Both the position numbers and the translations under genes were made by a program. Source: Acidobacteriota bacterium (GTDB lineage: Bacteria; Acidobacteriota; Blastocatellia; RBC074). Taken from it: DNA of 64,000 nucleotides. The notes below the pieces were generated by a model. That model was not told the DNA's origin. It saw nothing but the letters and a program-made list of their open reading frames with translations, and did no database searches. Where the stretch lies: assembly GCA_018269055.1 (NCBI GenBank), contig JAFDVI010000028.1, forward strand, positions 124,001 to 188,000, given 5' to 3'. Of the stretch, positions 1 to 8,623 are shown piece after piece (the stretch's first letter is position 1; each line of letters begins with the position of its first letter).

Positions 1-1
1 G

Positions 2-643
2 CTGTTGGATATGAACGCCGACGCCACACAGGCTGCGGCAAAAGAAGTCGGCGCAAATGCTTCGGCGTATGCCGTCAACGTTACCGACGAAACGCAGGTC
101 AAATCGGTCATTGATCAGATTGGCAATCAGTTCGGACGCATAGACATTCTGGTCAACAGCGCAGGGGTTACCGGAAAAACCAACATCAAAACCCACGAAG
201 TTGACTTGTCTGATTTTCGCTTCGTGTTTGAAGTCAACGTAGTCGGTTCGTTTTTGACTTCGCGCGCTGTGTTGCCGTGGATGCTGAAACACAACTACGG
301 ACGCATCCTGCACATCGCTTCGGTGTCCGGCAAAGAAGGCAACGCCGGAATGCTGGCGTATTCCTCTTCAAAAGCCGCCGTCATCGGCATGGCCAAAGTG
401 CAGGGCAAGGAATACGCTGAAACCGGTATCACAGTGAACGCGCTGGCTCCGGCGGTAATTCGCACGCCAATGGTCGCCGCGTTACCGACAGAACAGGTCA
501 AATACATGACCGACAAAATTCCCATGAAACGATGCGGCGAATTGGAAGAGATTGCCCATCTGGCAACGTTCATCGTTTCGCCCGGAACCAGCTTCACGAC
601 GGGCTTTACGTTCGATATGACCGGCGGACGCGCAACATACTGA
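2..643 (+). CDS. SDR family NAD(P)-dependent oxidoreductase, 5' truncated
   Basis: Short-chain dehydrogenase/reductase, cut by the left edge of the window: the reading frame is open to base 2 and the Gly-rich cofactor motif of the first strand is missing. What remains shows the NSAGVTG turn after the fourth strand, the catalytic Ser in HIASVSG and the YxxxK pair in AYSSSKAAV, followed by the PAVIRTPM segment after the active site and the usual C-terminal TGGRATY end. About 214 residues remain of a typical 250. The substrate cannot be told from sequence; 3-oxoacyl-ACP reductase-like and sugar dehydrogenase-like SDRs look similar at this level. Family call is secure, function is open. Confidence 0.93.
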   Translation: MLDMNADATQAAAKEVGANASAYAVNVTDETQVKSVIDQIGNQFGRIDILVNSAGVTGKTNIKTHEVDLSDFRFVFEVNVVGSFLTSRAVLPWMLKHNYGRILHIASVSGKEGNAGMLAYSSSKAAVIGMAKVQGKEYAETGITVNALAPAVIRTPMVAALPTEQVKYMTDKIPMKRCGELEEIAHLATFIVSPGTSFTTGFTFDMTGGRATY

Positions 644-804
644 GATGGGCTGACGCCAGAAAAAGCTGACCTTTGTCAGCAAGGTCTTTCGCTCTTTTCA
701 ACAAAACAGCTTCAGGGAGACGGTTTTTAGCTGGCATTGGGTTTGCCGAAGAAAGATGGCTGCGAGTCCTCGCGGCACAATCTTTTCGACAAGGAGAATC
801 CCGT

Positions 805-1959
805 ATGCCAGCGTCCATTCGTCTCAAAATGTTTTCGTTGATCGTGCTGTTGTTCGTGGCTTGGGAAGCGAGCGCGCAAACACCTGCCTCCGCCAAACCC
901 AATGAAACGCCGCAATCGTTCGCGGCTTCGATGAAAGTCGTCAAACTGGTCAGCCCTTCCGTGGTGTTGATCAAAGCCGGTGCGGACGGCAACGTAACCG
1001 CGCAGGGAACCGGCGTTGTCATTCGCGAAGACGGCGTCATTTTAACGGCATATCACGTCGTCAAAAACGCCAAGCAAATTCAGGTGGCGATGAAAGACGG
1101 CGAAACCTACGACCGCGTGGAGTTACTGGGCGCGGATGAACGGCGCGATGTGGCGGCCCTGCGGATTCCGCTCAAAGGCATGCAAGCCATCACCGTTCGT
1201 CCGGTTTCCGATGAGCAGATCGGGGAGCGCGTGTTTGCCGTCTCGAATCCGCTGGGAATGAATTGGACGTTTTCCGATGGGTTGTTGAGCGGCGTCAGGC
1301 TGGCCGATGACGTGCCCGGCGCAGGCAAAGGCTACAAGTTGCTGCAATTCACCGCGCCGGTTTCTCCGGGATCAAGCGGCGGCGTATTGGTGGACGGCGA
1401 AGGGCGCGGCATCGGCTTGATCGTTGGCGCATTGAATGGCCAGAACCTGAATTTCGCCGTGCCGCTTTCGGCAGTTGCGGCGCTGGCCGACCAGGCCAGC
1501 AAACAGATTTTGACGGGCGGGCTGGCATTAAGCGGCGAAGTGAAGGAACCGACCAAAATCGCTGAGCGTTCTGGCAAGGCAGTGGGAGCCGCCGAAGCGA
1601 CTCGCGCCGAACGAATTCGGGAAGCGCGTTTGGTGTACATCGTTCGCAAAACGTCGCTGTGCAAACCGGTGATGCTGCAAAATGCGTTGATGAAGTATTC
1701 GGCGCAGCTTGACGAATGGAACGTCAAATTAGTGGACAATGAGCGTCTGGCCGATATTGTTGTAGAGATAGACAATATGACGTTGACCTTTTATTACACC
1801 TACAGCATTCGGGACGCGCGCGCCGGGGTCGTGCTCGGAGCCGGACGCGTGACGGCTTGGGATTGCAATCAGGCTGCGCCGGGATTGGCCAAACAGATTG
1901 TCAATGTTCTGCGCACGGCGAACGAACCGCCAAAATTGAAAAAGCAGGAGCCAAAATAG
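805..1959 (+). CDS. secreted trypsin-like serine protease (HtrA/S1C-like) with C-terminal extension
   Basis: I chose the ATG at 805 because AAGGAG lies 8 bases upstream and the protein then opens with a clean signal peptide ending near ASAQ (residue 25); a longer in-frame start at 673 has neither. The 384-residue product carries a trypsin-type triad: His84 in TAYHVV, Asp115 in RRDVAAL and Ser191 in SPGSSGG. Residues about 40-260 are the protease domain. No PDZ domain follows; residues about 270-384 form an extra domain I do not recognise. Periplasmic or secreted proteolysis is the family role; the target is unknown. The next gene starts almost immediately, suggesting co-transcription. Confidence 0.85.
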   Translation: MPASIRLKMFSLIVLLFVAWEASAQTPASAKPNETPQSFAASMKVVKLVSPSVVLIKAGADGNVTAQGTGVVIREDGVILTAYHVVKNAKQIQVAMKDGETYDRVELLGADERRDVAALRIPLKGMQAITVRPVSDEQIGERVFAVSNPLGMNWTFSDGLLSGVRLADDVPGAGKGYKLLQFTAPVSPGSSGGVLVDGEGRGIGLIVGALNGQNLNFAVPLSAVAALADQASKQILTGGLALSGEVKEPTKIAERSGKAVGAAEATRAERIREARLVYIVRKTSLCKPVMLQNALMKYSAQLDEWNVKLVDNERLADIVVEIDNMTLTFYYTYSIRDARAGVVLGAGRVTAWDCNQAAPGLAKQIVNVLRTANEPPKLKKQEPK

Positions 1960-1963
1960 CTTG

Positions 1964-2581
1964 ATGGGATTACGACACTTTTTATCAGAAACTGCAAAAT
2001 TGCTTTATATGGGAGTCGGGATCAGCGATCCCGGAACCATCCCGCGCAAAATTGATCTGTGGAAGATTGCCAGCGGCGAAGGTTGGAACGTCCAGAACCT
2101 GTCCGCCTCGCATCTGAATTACAAAGGTAAAGAAGCGGTTCGGCTGAAATCCGGCGAAGTCGCCGGATTGGCGCTGTTGGAAACCCCTCAATTGCCGGAA
2201 TGCAAACTGGATTTGAGTCTTGCCGCTGTCGGTCAGCGGATTGGATTACTGGTTCGGGCAAAGGGCAAAGACGATTCCGATCTGGTTTCCTTTCAAGTCG
2301 AGGCCGGGACATCGTTGAATCTGGGAATGCAAATCGGCTCCACCTCCGCCACGGTCGAACTGCCAACGCATCTGCTGGGCGAGTGGATTGGCGTCAGAGT
2401 TGTCGTCGCGTCGCAATTCACCGCAGTGTTTGTCGGCGGAAACAATATGCCCAGTCTGAAGGTTCCTGTTAGTTCGCAAACCGGCAGCGGCGATTTAATC
2501 GGGCTTTGGGTGGACAGGAATTCTGAAGCCGTTGTCGCCGATCTGAAATACATTCAATCAAGAAAACGGGATTTTGAGTGA
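1964..2581 (+). CDS. hypothetical protein, possibly a concanavalin/DUF1080-like beta domain
   Basis: Protein of about 205 residues with no signal peptide. The middle (residues about 30-195) alternates short beta-strand-like stretches and ends with a pattern seen in lectin-like or DUF1080-like sandwiches (a strand, GLWVDR, then VADLKYI), but identity is too low to name a family. AGGAG at 1946-1950 could serve the ATG at 1964, at rather long spacing. It starts 4 bases after the protease gene stops, and its stop codon overlaps the GTG start of the PSD1 gene in a GTGA arrangement, which usually means translational coupling. Function unknown. Confidence 0.6.
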   Translation: MGLRHFLSETAKLLYMGVGISDPGTIPRKIDLWKIASGEGWNVQNLSASHLNYKGKEAVRLKSGEVAGLALLETPQLPECKLDLSLAAVGQRIGLLVRAKGKDDSDLVSFQVEAGTSLNLGMQIGSTSATVELPTHLLGEWIGVRVVVASQFTAVFVGGNNMPSLKVPVSSQTGSGDLIGLWVDRNSEAVVADLKYIQSRKRDFE

Positions 2582-5500
2582 GAGCTTCGCAAACACGTAT
2601 GACTGCACAATTCCGATTCAAGCTGGTCGTTATTTTTGTCACGCTCATTGGCGTGATGGCTTTGCGGTCGTCGTCAGCGCAAACGGTCAAAGTGGATTTT
2701 GTGCGCGATATTCAGCCTATTTTTCGCGCCCACTGCCAAACCTGCCACGGCGAACAAACCGCCAAAGGACAGCTTCGATTGGACAACAAGGCTTCGGCGA
2801 TGAAAGGCGGCATTTCCGGCGCGGTCATTCTGCCGGGCAACAGCCGCGAAAGTCGTTTACTCCATCGCGTGCGCGGCGAAGGCGGCGAAAAGCGAATGCC
2901 GCTGGGCGGCGAAGCGCTTTCTACGGCGCAAATCGAACTGCTGGCGCGCTGGATAGATGAAGGGGCGATTTGGCCGGAAACCCAGTCCGCAATCCGCACT
3001 CCGCAATCCGCAAGTCCGAAGCACTGGGCCTTCACTGCGCCCATTCGTCCCATAACTCCCAAAGTTTCCCATTCAGCTTGGGTTAAAAATCCGATTGATG
3101 CGTTTGTGCTGGCGCGCCTGGAAAAAGAAGGCTGGAGGCCTTCGCCGGAAGCGGGTCGCGTGGCGTTGCTGCGACGGCTGAGTCTGGATTTGATTGGTTT
3201 GCCGCCAACCATTGCCGAAGTGGATGCTTTCCTGGCCGACAAATCTCCCAACGCTTACGAAAAACAGGTGGATCGGTTGCTCAGTAGCCCGCACTACGGC
3301 GAACGCTGGGGGCGATTGTGGCTGGATGCGGCGCGATACGCCGATTCGGACGGCTATGAGAAAGACAAATCGCGATACGTCTGGTTTTACCGGGATTGGG
3401 TGATCAACGCGCTCAACCAGGACAAACCCTACGATCAATTCATCATTGAACAGATTGCGGGAGATTTATTACCGAACCCAACTCAGGATCAGATTGTCGC
3501 CACGGGCTTTCTGCGTAACTCGATGATTAACCAGGAAGGCGGCGTTGATCCTGAACAATTCCGCATGGAAGCGATGTTCGACCGAATGGACGCCGTCGGC
3601 AAAGCCGTACTGGGCCTGACGATTCAATGCGCACAGTGCCACAACCACAAATTCGACCCGATCAAACAGGAAGATTACTATCGAATGTTCGCCTTCCTGA
3701 ACAATTCGCACGAAGCGAACATTGCCGTCTACACGCCTGCGGAACAAATGAAACGCGCGGAAATCTTTCGTCGCGTGCGAGAGATCGAAGTAGAGTTGCA
3801 GCATCATTCGCCCGATTGGCGCGAGCGAATGGCTGCGTGGGAAGCTTCGGTCAAAAACAATCAGCCAGCGTGGACGGTGTTCCAGCCGCAGGTAGACGAA
3901 ATTTCTACAGGCGGCCAGCGCTATTTGCCGCAACCCGACGGTTCATTTTTGTCCGATGGATACGCGCCGGTTCAGCACGCCGTGAAAATGACGCTGAAAA
4001 CCGATGTGCAGAACATCACGGCATTTCGATTGGAGCTGCTGACTGACCCGAATCTTCCACGCAGTGGGCCAGGACGTTCCATCAATGGTTCCTGCGCGTT
4101 GACCGAATTTGAAGTCACCGCCGCGCCCGCCAATGATCCGAAGAAAACAACAAAGCTGAAAATTGCCAAAGCTACGGCGGACATTTCCTTGCCTGAACGC
4201 GATCTGGAACCGATGTTTGACGACCAGAGCGGCAAGCATCGCACCGTAGGGCCGATTGAATTCGCAATTGACGGCAAAAACGAAACGGCCTGGACGATTG
4301 ACGCCGGCCCTGCGCTTCGCAATCAACCGCGCAAGGCGGTTTTCACGCTCGAAAAACCGATCAGGGTTGACCTGGCGGCTGGCGGAGTCGAGTTGACGTT
4401 TATACTGAAGCAAAACCACGGCGGTTGGAACAACAACGACAACCAGCAAAATCAACCCGGACGAATGCGGTTGTCATTCACCACGGCTCCGAACGCCGAA
4501 GCCGATCCGCTGCCCGCAGAAGTTCGCGAAATCCTTTCGCTTCCAACCGAACAACGCTCAGAGTTTCAACAAGCCGCAGTGTTCAGTTACTGGCGCACGA
4601 CTGTTTCGGATTGGCGCGAGGCCAATGCCGAAATTGCGCGCTTGCTGGCCGAACATCCAGAAGGCGCGACGCAGTTGGTATTGAACGAACGAGCCGAACT
4701 GCGCGAAAGCCATTTGCTCAAACGCGGCGATTTCCTGCGCCCGGACAAAGTGGTCGCGCCCGGCGTTCCGGCATTTTTGCACCCGCTGCCAGCGGACACG
4801 ACACCGGATCGGTTGACGTTTGCGCGCTGGCTGGTAGATCGCAACTCGCCAACGACTGCGCGCTCCATCGTCAATCGCATCTGGCAGGCATATTTCGGAA
4901 CCGGCTTGGTGGAAACGGCGGAAGATTTCGGCAAGCAAAGCGCTGCGCCTTCGCATCGAGAATTGCTGGATTGGCTGGCGGTAGAGTTAATGGAACCGAG
5001 TTCACAGTTCACGGTTCACAGTTCGCAGTCATCAACCGCGAACCGCGAACCGCGAACCGTGAACTGGTCACTCAAACACATTCACCGCCTCATCGTTACC
5101 TCAGCAACGTATAGACAGACTTCGGCATTGAATCCGCAATCCACAATCCACAATCCGCAATCGGACGATCCGTACAATCGCTTGCTGTGGCGAGGGCCGC
5201 GCTTTCGCGTGGACGCCGAGTTGGTTCGAGACATTTCCTTGTCCGTGAGCGGCTTGCTGAATCCGAAACTCGGCGGCGCCAGTGTGTATCCGCCCGCGCC
5301 GGAGTTTTTGTTTGACCGTCCGTTTAGTTACGGCAAGAAAGTCTGGAAAGAAGAAACGGGCGAAAACCGATACCGCCGAGCGCTGTACACGTTTCGGTAT
5401 CGTTCGGTTCCGTATCCAATGTTGCAGGCGTTTGACGCGCCAACCGGAGACATTTCCTGCGTTCGTCGCACGCGGTCAAATTCGCCGCTGCAAGCGCTGA

Positions 5501-5838
5501 CGACGCTCAATGAAACGCTGTTTGTCGAAGCTGCCCGCGCGCTGGCGCTGAAAATGGTCAGCCAAGGCGGCGCGACAGAACGCCAACGAGCGGTTTATGG
5601 ATTTCGGCGCGTGCTTTCCCGGCAACCATCCGAACAGGAATTGGCTGAGTTGATCGGATTATTTCATCGCCAGAAAGAGCGGCTTCTGGCGGGCGAACTG
5701 AACGCCTGGAACCTGGCGACGAATGATCCTGACAAACCGTTTGCCTTGCCCAAAAACGTCCGGATGGAAGAACTCGCCGCGTGGACTGCTGTTGCCCGTG
5801 TCTTGCTCAACCTGGACGAAACCATCACGAAGGAATGA
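2578..5838 (+). CDS. PSCyt1/PSD1 (DUF1549/DUF1553) cytochrome-domain protein
   Basis: Large secreted protein of 1086 residues of the kind frequent in Planctomycetes, Verrucomicrobia and Acidobacteria. An N-terminal membrane or signal segment is followed by a PSCyt1 haem motif (HCQTCHG, near residue 53), a DUF1549 region (WGRLWLDAARYADSDG, near residue 245), a second CxxCH (CAQCHNHKFDP, near residue 350), a long middle domain and DUF1553 (TFARWLVDRNSPTTARSIVN; SNSPLQALTTLNE). The family is thought to act in oxidative polysaccharide or sugar turnover; the exact reaction is not known. GTG at 2578 overlaps the previous stop; ATG at 2599 is an alternative. Three low-complexity tracts lie in frame inside the gene (near residues 136-147, 808-830 and 851-862) and look like repeat DNA translated into protein. 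Confidence 0.92.
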   Translation: MRASQTRMTAQFRFKLVVIFVTLIGVMALRSSSAQTVKVDFVRDIQPIFRAHCQTCHGEQTAKGQLRLDNKASAMKGGISGAVILPGNSRESRLLHRVRGEGGEKRMPLGGEALSTAQIELLARWIDEGAIWPETQSAIRTPQSASPKHWAFTAPIRPITPKVSHSAWVKNPIDAFVLARLEKEGWRPSPEAGRVALLRRLSLDLIGLPPTIAEVDAFLADKSPNAYEKQVDRLLSSPHYGERWGRLWLDAARYADSDGYEKDKSRYVWFYRDWVINALNQDKPYDQFIIEQIAGDLLPNPTQDQIVATGFLRNSMINQEGGVDPEQFRMEAMFDRMDAVGKAVLGLTIQCAQCHNHKFDPIKQEDYYRMFAFLNNSHEANIAVYTPAEQMKRAEIFRRVREIEVELQHHSPDWRERMAAWEASVKNNQPAWTVFQPQVDEISTGGQRYLPQPDGSFLSDGYAPVQHAVKMTLKTDVQNITAFRLELLTDPNLPRSGPGRSINGSCALTEFEVTAAPANDPKKTTKLKIAKATADISLPERDLEPMFDDQSGKHRTVGPIEFAIDGKNETAWTIDAGPALRNQPRKAVFTLEKPIRVDLAAGGVELTFILKQNHGGWNNNDNQQNQPGRMRLSFTTAPNAEADPLPAEVREILSLPTEQRSEFQQAAVFSYWRTTVSDWREANAEIARLLAEHPEGATQLVLNERAELRESHLLKRGDFLRPDKVVAPGVPAFLHPLPADTTPDRLTFARWLVDRNSPTTARSIVNRIWQAYFGTGLVETAEDFGKQSAAPSHRELLDWLAVELMEPSSQFTVHSSQSSTANREPRTVNWSLKHIHRLIVTSATYRQTSALNPQSTIHNPQSDDPYNRLLWRGPRFRVDAELVRDISLSVSGLLNPKLGGASVYPPAPEFLFDRPFSYGKKVWKEETGENRYRRALYTFRYRSVPYPMLQAFDAPTGDISCVRRTRSNSPLQALTTLNETLFVEAARALALKMVSQGGATERQRAVYGFRRVLSRQPSEQELAELIGLFHRQKERLLAGELNAWNLATNDPDKPFALPKNVRMEELAAWTAVARVLLNLDETITKE
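2984..3018 (+). repeat. in-gene CCGCAATCC-type repeat tract (first copy)
   Basis: Tandem-like run of the unit ATCCGCA/CTCCGCA inside the PSD1 gene, read in frame as QSAIRTPQSASP. It sits between the PSCyt1 region and the next conserved block, so it probably occupies a linker. The same unit recurs at 5130-5163. Confidence 0.75.
5000..5066 (+). repeat. in-gene GAACCGCGAACC / GTTCACGGTTC repeat with inverted ends
   Basis: Repeat tract inside the PSD1 gene. Perfect 12-base inverted arms lie at 5006-5017 (AGTTCACGGTTC) and 5054-5065 (GAACCGTGAACT); between them GAACCGC is repeated in tandem. It is read in frame as a Ser/Thr/Arg-rich stretch near residues 808-830 within the DUF1553 part. It resembles intergenic hairpin repeats more than protein-coding sequence. 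Confidence 0.8.
5130..5163 (+). repeat. in-gene CCGCAATCC-type repeat tract (second copy)
   Basis: Four near-copies of AATCC(G/A)CA in a row, translated as NPQSTIHNPQSD within the PSD1 gene. Same unit as the tract at 2984-3018. Confidence 0.75.
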
Positions 5839-5855
5839 TTTTCGTCAGGAAACCT

Positions 5856-5915
5856 GTTCAGAGTTCAAGCTTCAGCTTGTTTATCGGTAGGCAAGCTGAA
5901 GCTTGAACTCTGAAC
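5856..5915. repeat. perfect 24-bp inverted repeat (hairpin) of the GTTCAGAGT family
   Basis: Arms 5856-5879 and 5892-5915 are exact reverse complements over 24 bases with a 12-base loop. The outer sequence GTTCAGAGT is shared with the repeat cluster at 20134-20277. It lies between the PSD1 stop and the YdjC-like gene and could form a strong hairpin in the transcript, but there is no T-tract, so it looks like a dispersed repeat rather than a classical terminator. Confidence 0.9.
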
Positions 5916-5932
5916 TCAAAGGGAAGAATTCA

Positions 5933-6814
5933 ATGAAACGACGAGCCTTTTTGCGAAACGCTGTGGCTGCGCTGCCTGCAATGAATTTGCTGAATCAAAC
6001 CGGCGCAAAACGGATTCGACTGATCACGCGCGGAGACGATCTGGGTTGCGCGCGCAGCCTCAATCGAGCCGTGCAGGAATGTTGCAAAAAAGGAATCCTG
6101 AAAAATGTGTCGGTGCTGGCGGCTTCGCCATACGTCGAAGAAGCTGCGAAAATGCTGGCTAAAGAAAAGGGAATTTGCTTCGGGCTGCACACCGATCTGA
6201 CTTCGGAATGGGACAACGTCAAATGGGGGCCGGTCGCCGGGCGGGAAAAAGTTCCGTCGCTCGTGGATGGCAAAGGCTACCTGTACCAAACCAACGACGG
6301 CGTACGCGCCAACGCCAACGCCGATGACGCCTTGGTCGAACTGCAGGCGCAACTGGACAAAGCGCGCAAGCTGGGTTTCGACATTCGTTACGCGGACACG
6401 CACATGGTAACCGTCAATGTCGTACCGGGCTTGCCGGAAAAGTTTGGTGAATGGTGTCGCAAAAATCGTTTGATTGATACGCGCCGAATCGGCGGGCGAT
6501 TGAAGCTGCCAGCGACCAGCCCCGTAGATCGCAAACATCCGGGCGATTATGTCGCCGATGTGATGAACGCATTGAAAACCGCTGCGGATGGCGAATACCT
6601 GATCGTAGGCCATCTGGCGTACGACGATGCGGAAATTCGCAATCTTGGACATCCGGGCTATCCGGGAACGGCCGTTTCGCACAATTTGAACTGGGAGCGG
6701 CTGGCGTATGTTGATCCGCGAATGCTCAAATTCGTGCACGAAAATGGCGTCCAGCCGATTCGTTACGATGAAACCGAAGCTGCACACGAACAAATGAAAC
6801 AGTTTTCGATGTAA
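5933..6814 (+). CDS. ChbG/YdjC-like carbohydrate deacetylase, secreted
   Basis: 293-residue protein. ATG at 5933 is preferred: GGGAAG lies a few bases upstream and the product begins with a Tat-like leader (MKRRAFLRNAVAALPA). YdjC-family features are visible: the metal-binding Asp pair in TRGDDLG (residues 35-36), a His in GLHTDLT and a His in YADTHM. Family members remove acetyl groups from amino-sugar oligosaccharides such as chitooligosaccharides; the actual substrate here is inferred only by family. It follows a carbohydrate-linked PSD1 gene, separated by a hairpin repeat. Confidence 0.88.
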   Translation: MKRRAFLRNAVAALPAMNLLNQTGAKRIRLITRGDDLGCARSLNRAVQECCKKGILKNVSVLAASPYVEEAAKMLAKEKGICFGLHTDLTSEWDNVKWGPVAGREKVPSLVDGKGYLYQTNDGVRANANADDALVELQAQLDKARKLGFDIRYADTHMVTVNVVPGLPEKFGEWCRKNRLIDTRRIGGRLKLPATSPVDRKHPGDYVADVMNALKTAADGEYLIVGHLAYDDAEIRNLGHPGYPGTAVSHNLNWERLAYVDPRMLKFVHENGVQPIRYDETEAAHEQMKQFSM

Positions 6815-7074
6815 CAAAGCCAGATGCTGAAAACTTTGGCCGCCAAGGTTCAGCGGGTGGCTTCCTCCAACAGCAATCTGATAATCTCGATTCTGGGATT
6901 GGCGAATCCCGCCAGCGGACATCTCCAAACGACGAGGCTTTTTTCTCAGCCCGATAAACTTTGCAAATTCATCAATTACCGCTTGCCGATCTGTTGGCAC
7001 GAACTTTGGTTATTTGTCCAAAGATTGGCGTGATCTCTCCTGAACAACTTTCAAAAAACTCAGAGGTGATTTCA

Positions 7075-8574
7075 ATGTCTGTGAAACATCGCTTTCTGTT
7101 TGTCGCCGTTTTCTTGTTGATGGCGGTTAGCGGGTCAACGGCGCAAGACAAGGCTACGCCGGCTGCTTTGCGCGTGAAGGACAGCAAAGAGCAAATCGTC
7201 AAACGGCTGGATGCCGCCATTCCTCGCTTGCTGGAAGATGGCCTGGTTCCGGGGCTTTCGATTGCGCTGCTTCAAAAAGGCGAACTCGTCTGGCACAAAG
7301 GCTACGGGGTGAAGAACGTCCAGACAAAAGAACCGGTCGCCGACAACACGGCGTTTGAAGCCGCCAGTTTGAGCAAACCTGTCTTCGCCTACGCCGTGTT
7401 GAAGTTGGTGGATGCGGGCAAGCTCGATCTGGACACGCCGCTGACCAAATACCTGCCCGGCAATTACGATGTCGGCGACGATGCGCGCATCAATCAGATC
7501 ACCGCACGTCACGTGCTCAGCCATAGGCCAGGCTTTCCCAACTGGCGACGCCCGAATAATCCGCTGACGATCCACTTCACGCCCGGCGAACGATTCAGCT
7601 ACTCCGGCGAAGGATTCGTGTACTTGTCCAAAGTTGTCGAAAAAATCACGGGCGAATCGTTCAACGATTTCATGAAGCGGTCAGTGTTTGTGCCACTGGG
7701 AATGAACAACAGCAGCTACGTTTGGCAGGCAAATTACGAAACGCAACAGGCATTCAGTCATAGTTCCTTAGGACAGCCAACCGGCGTGAATAAGTCCACG
7801 CAGTCCAATGCCGCCGCCAGTTTGCGCACCACCGCCGAAGATTACGGGAAGTTTTTGGCCGCCGTCGTCAAAGGCAAAGGGCTGAAGAACGCGACCTGGC
7901 GACAGATGTTCACGCCGCAAATTTACGTCAGCGAAAGCGGCACCAATAACATCGGCAAAGCGCCTGAAAAACTTTCGACTTCGATTGCCTGGGGACTTGG
8001 CTGGGGATTGCAAACCACTGCGGACGGACTGGCGTTCTGGCATTGGGGCGACAATGGCAATACAAAAGCTTTCGTGGTGGTTTACGACAAACAGCAGTTT
8101 GGAATGGTTGTTTTCACCGATGGCGCCAACGGCTTAACAATCGTTCCCGAACTGGTTTCCGAAGCCATTGGCGGCGAACAACCGGCGCTGTCCTGGTTGA
8201 AATACGGCAGCTACAAATCTCCCGCGAGGGCGTTGCTCAAAACCATTCTTGCCAAAGGCGCAGCCGCCGCTCTGGGCGAATACCGGCAAACGAGAAAAGG
8301 TCGCCCTGAAAGCGAAGTCCTGAATGAAGCGCAGATGAATCGGCTTGGGTACGATTTGCTGGGCGCTCAGCGGGCCAAAGACGCCATCGAAATCTTCAAA
8401 CAAAACGTCGAAGATTATCCGCAATCATCTAACGTGTATGACAGTTTGGGCGAAGCCTATGCCAACGACGGCCAGACAGAACTGGCGATCAAGAATTATC
8501 AGCGTTCATTGGAATTAGATCCGAAAAATGAAAATGCCGTTGGAGCGCTGAAGAAGCTACAGGGAAAGCAATAA
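7075..8574 (+). CDS. serine hydrolase (class C beta-lactamase family) with C-terminal TPR repeats
   Basis: 499 residues from ATG 7075, which has AGAGGTG upstream and gives a signal peptide ending near STAQ; the frame continues upstream to 6961 without sequence of quality. Ser98 and Lys101 form the SxxK motif (SLSK), YSGEG supplies the Tyr motif and HWGDNG the third (HxG-like) motif. Residues about 40-380 form the beta-lactamase/DD-peptidase fold; the last 100 residues hold TPR units ending in YQRSLELDPKNENA. Such proteins are esterases, peptidases or D-amino-acid hydrolases; resistance is not implied. Exported. Confidence 0.9.
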   Translation: MSVKHRFLFVAVFLLMAVSGSTAQDKATPAALRVKDSKEQIVKRLDAAIPRLLEDGLVPGLSIALLQKGELVWHKGYGVKNVQTKEPVADNTAFEAASLSKPVFAYAVLKLVDAGKLDLDTPLTKYLPGNYDVGDDARINQITARHVLSHRPGFPNWRRPNNPLTIHFTPGERFSYSGEGFVYLSKVVEKITGESFNDFMKRSVFVPLGMNNSSYVWQANYETQQAFSHSSLGQPTGVNKSTQSNAAASLRTTAEDYGKFLAAVVKGKGLKNATWRQMFTPQIYVSESGTNNIGKAPEKLSTSIAWGLGWGLQTTADGLAFWHWGDNGNTKAFVVVYDKQQFGMVVFTDGANGLTIVPELVSEAIGGEQPALSWLKYGSYKSPARALLKTILAKGAAAALGEYRQTRKGRPESEVLNEAQMNRLGYDLLGAQRAKDAIEIFKQNVEDYPQSSNVYDSLGEAYANDGQTELAIKNYQRSLELDPKNENAVGALKKLQGKQ

Positions 8575-8623
8575 GCAGGCATCAATTTCGACAATCGTTT
8601 ACGAGTGGAAAAGGAGAAACGCT

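Noticed and set aside
5930-7000. 356-codon minus-strand frame opposite the YdjC-like gene
   Set aside because: It is the antisense shadow of a gene with clear motifs; the product has no recognisable domain.
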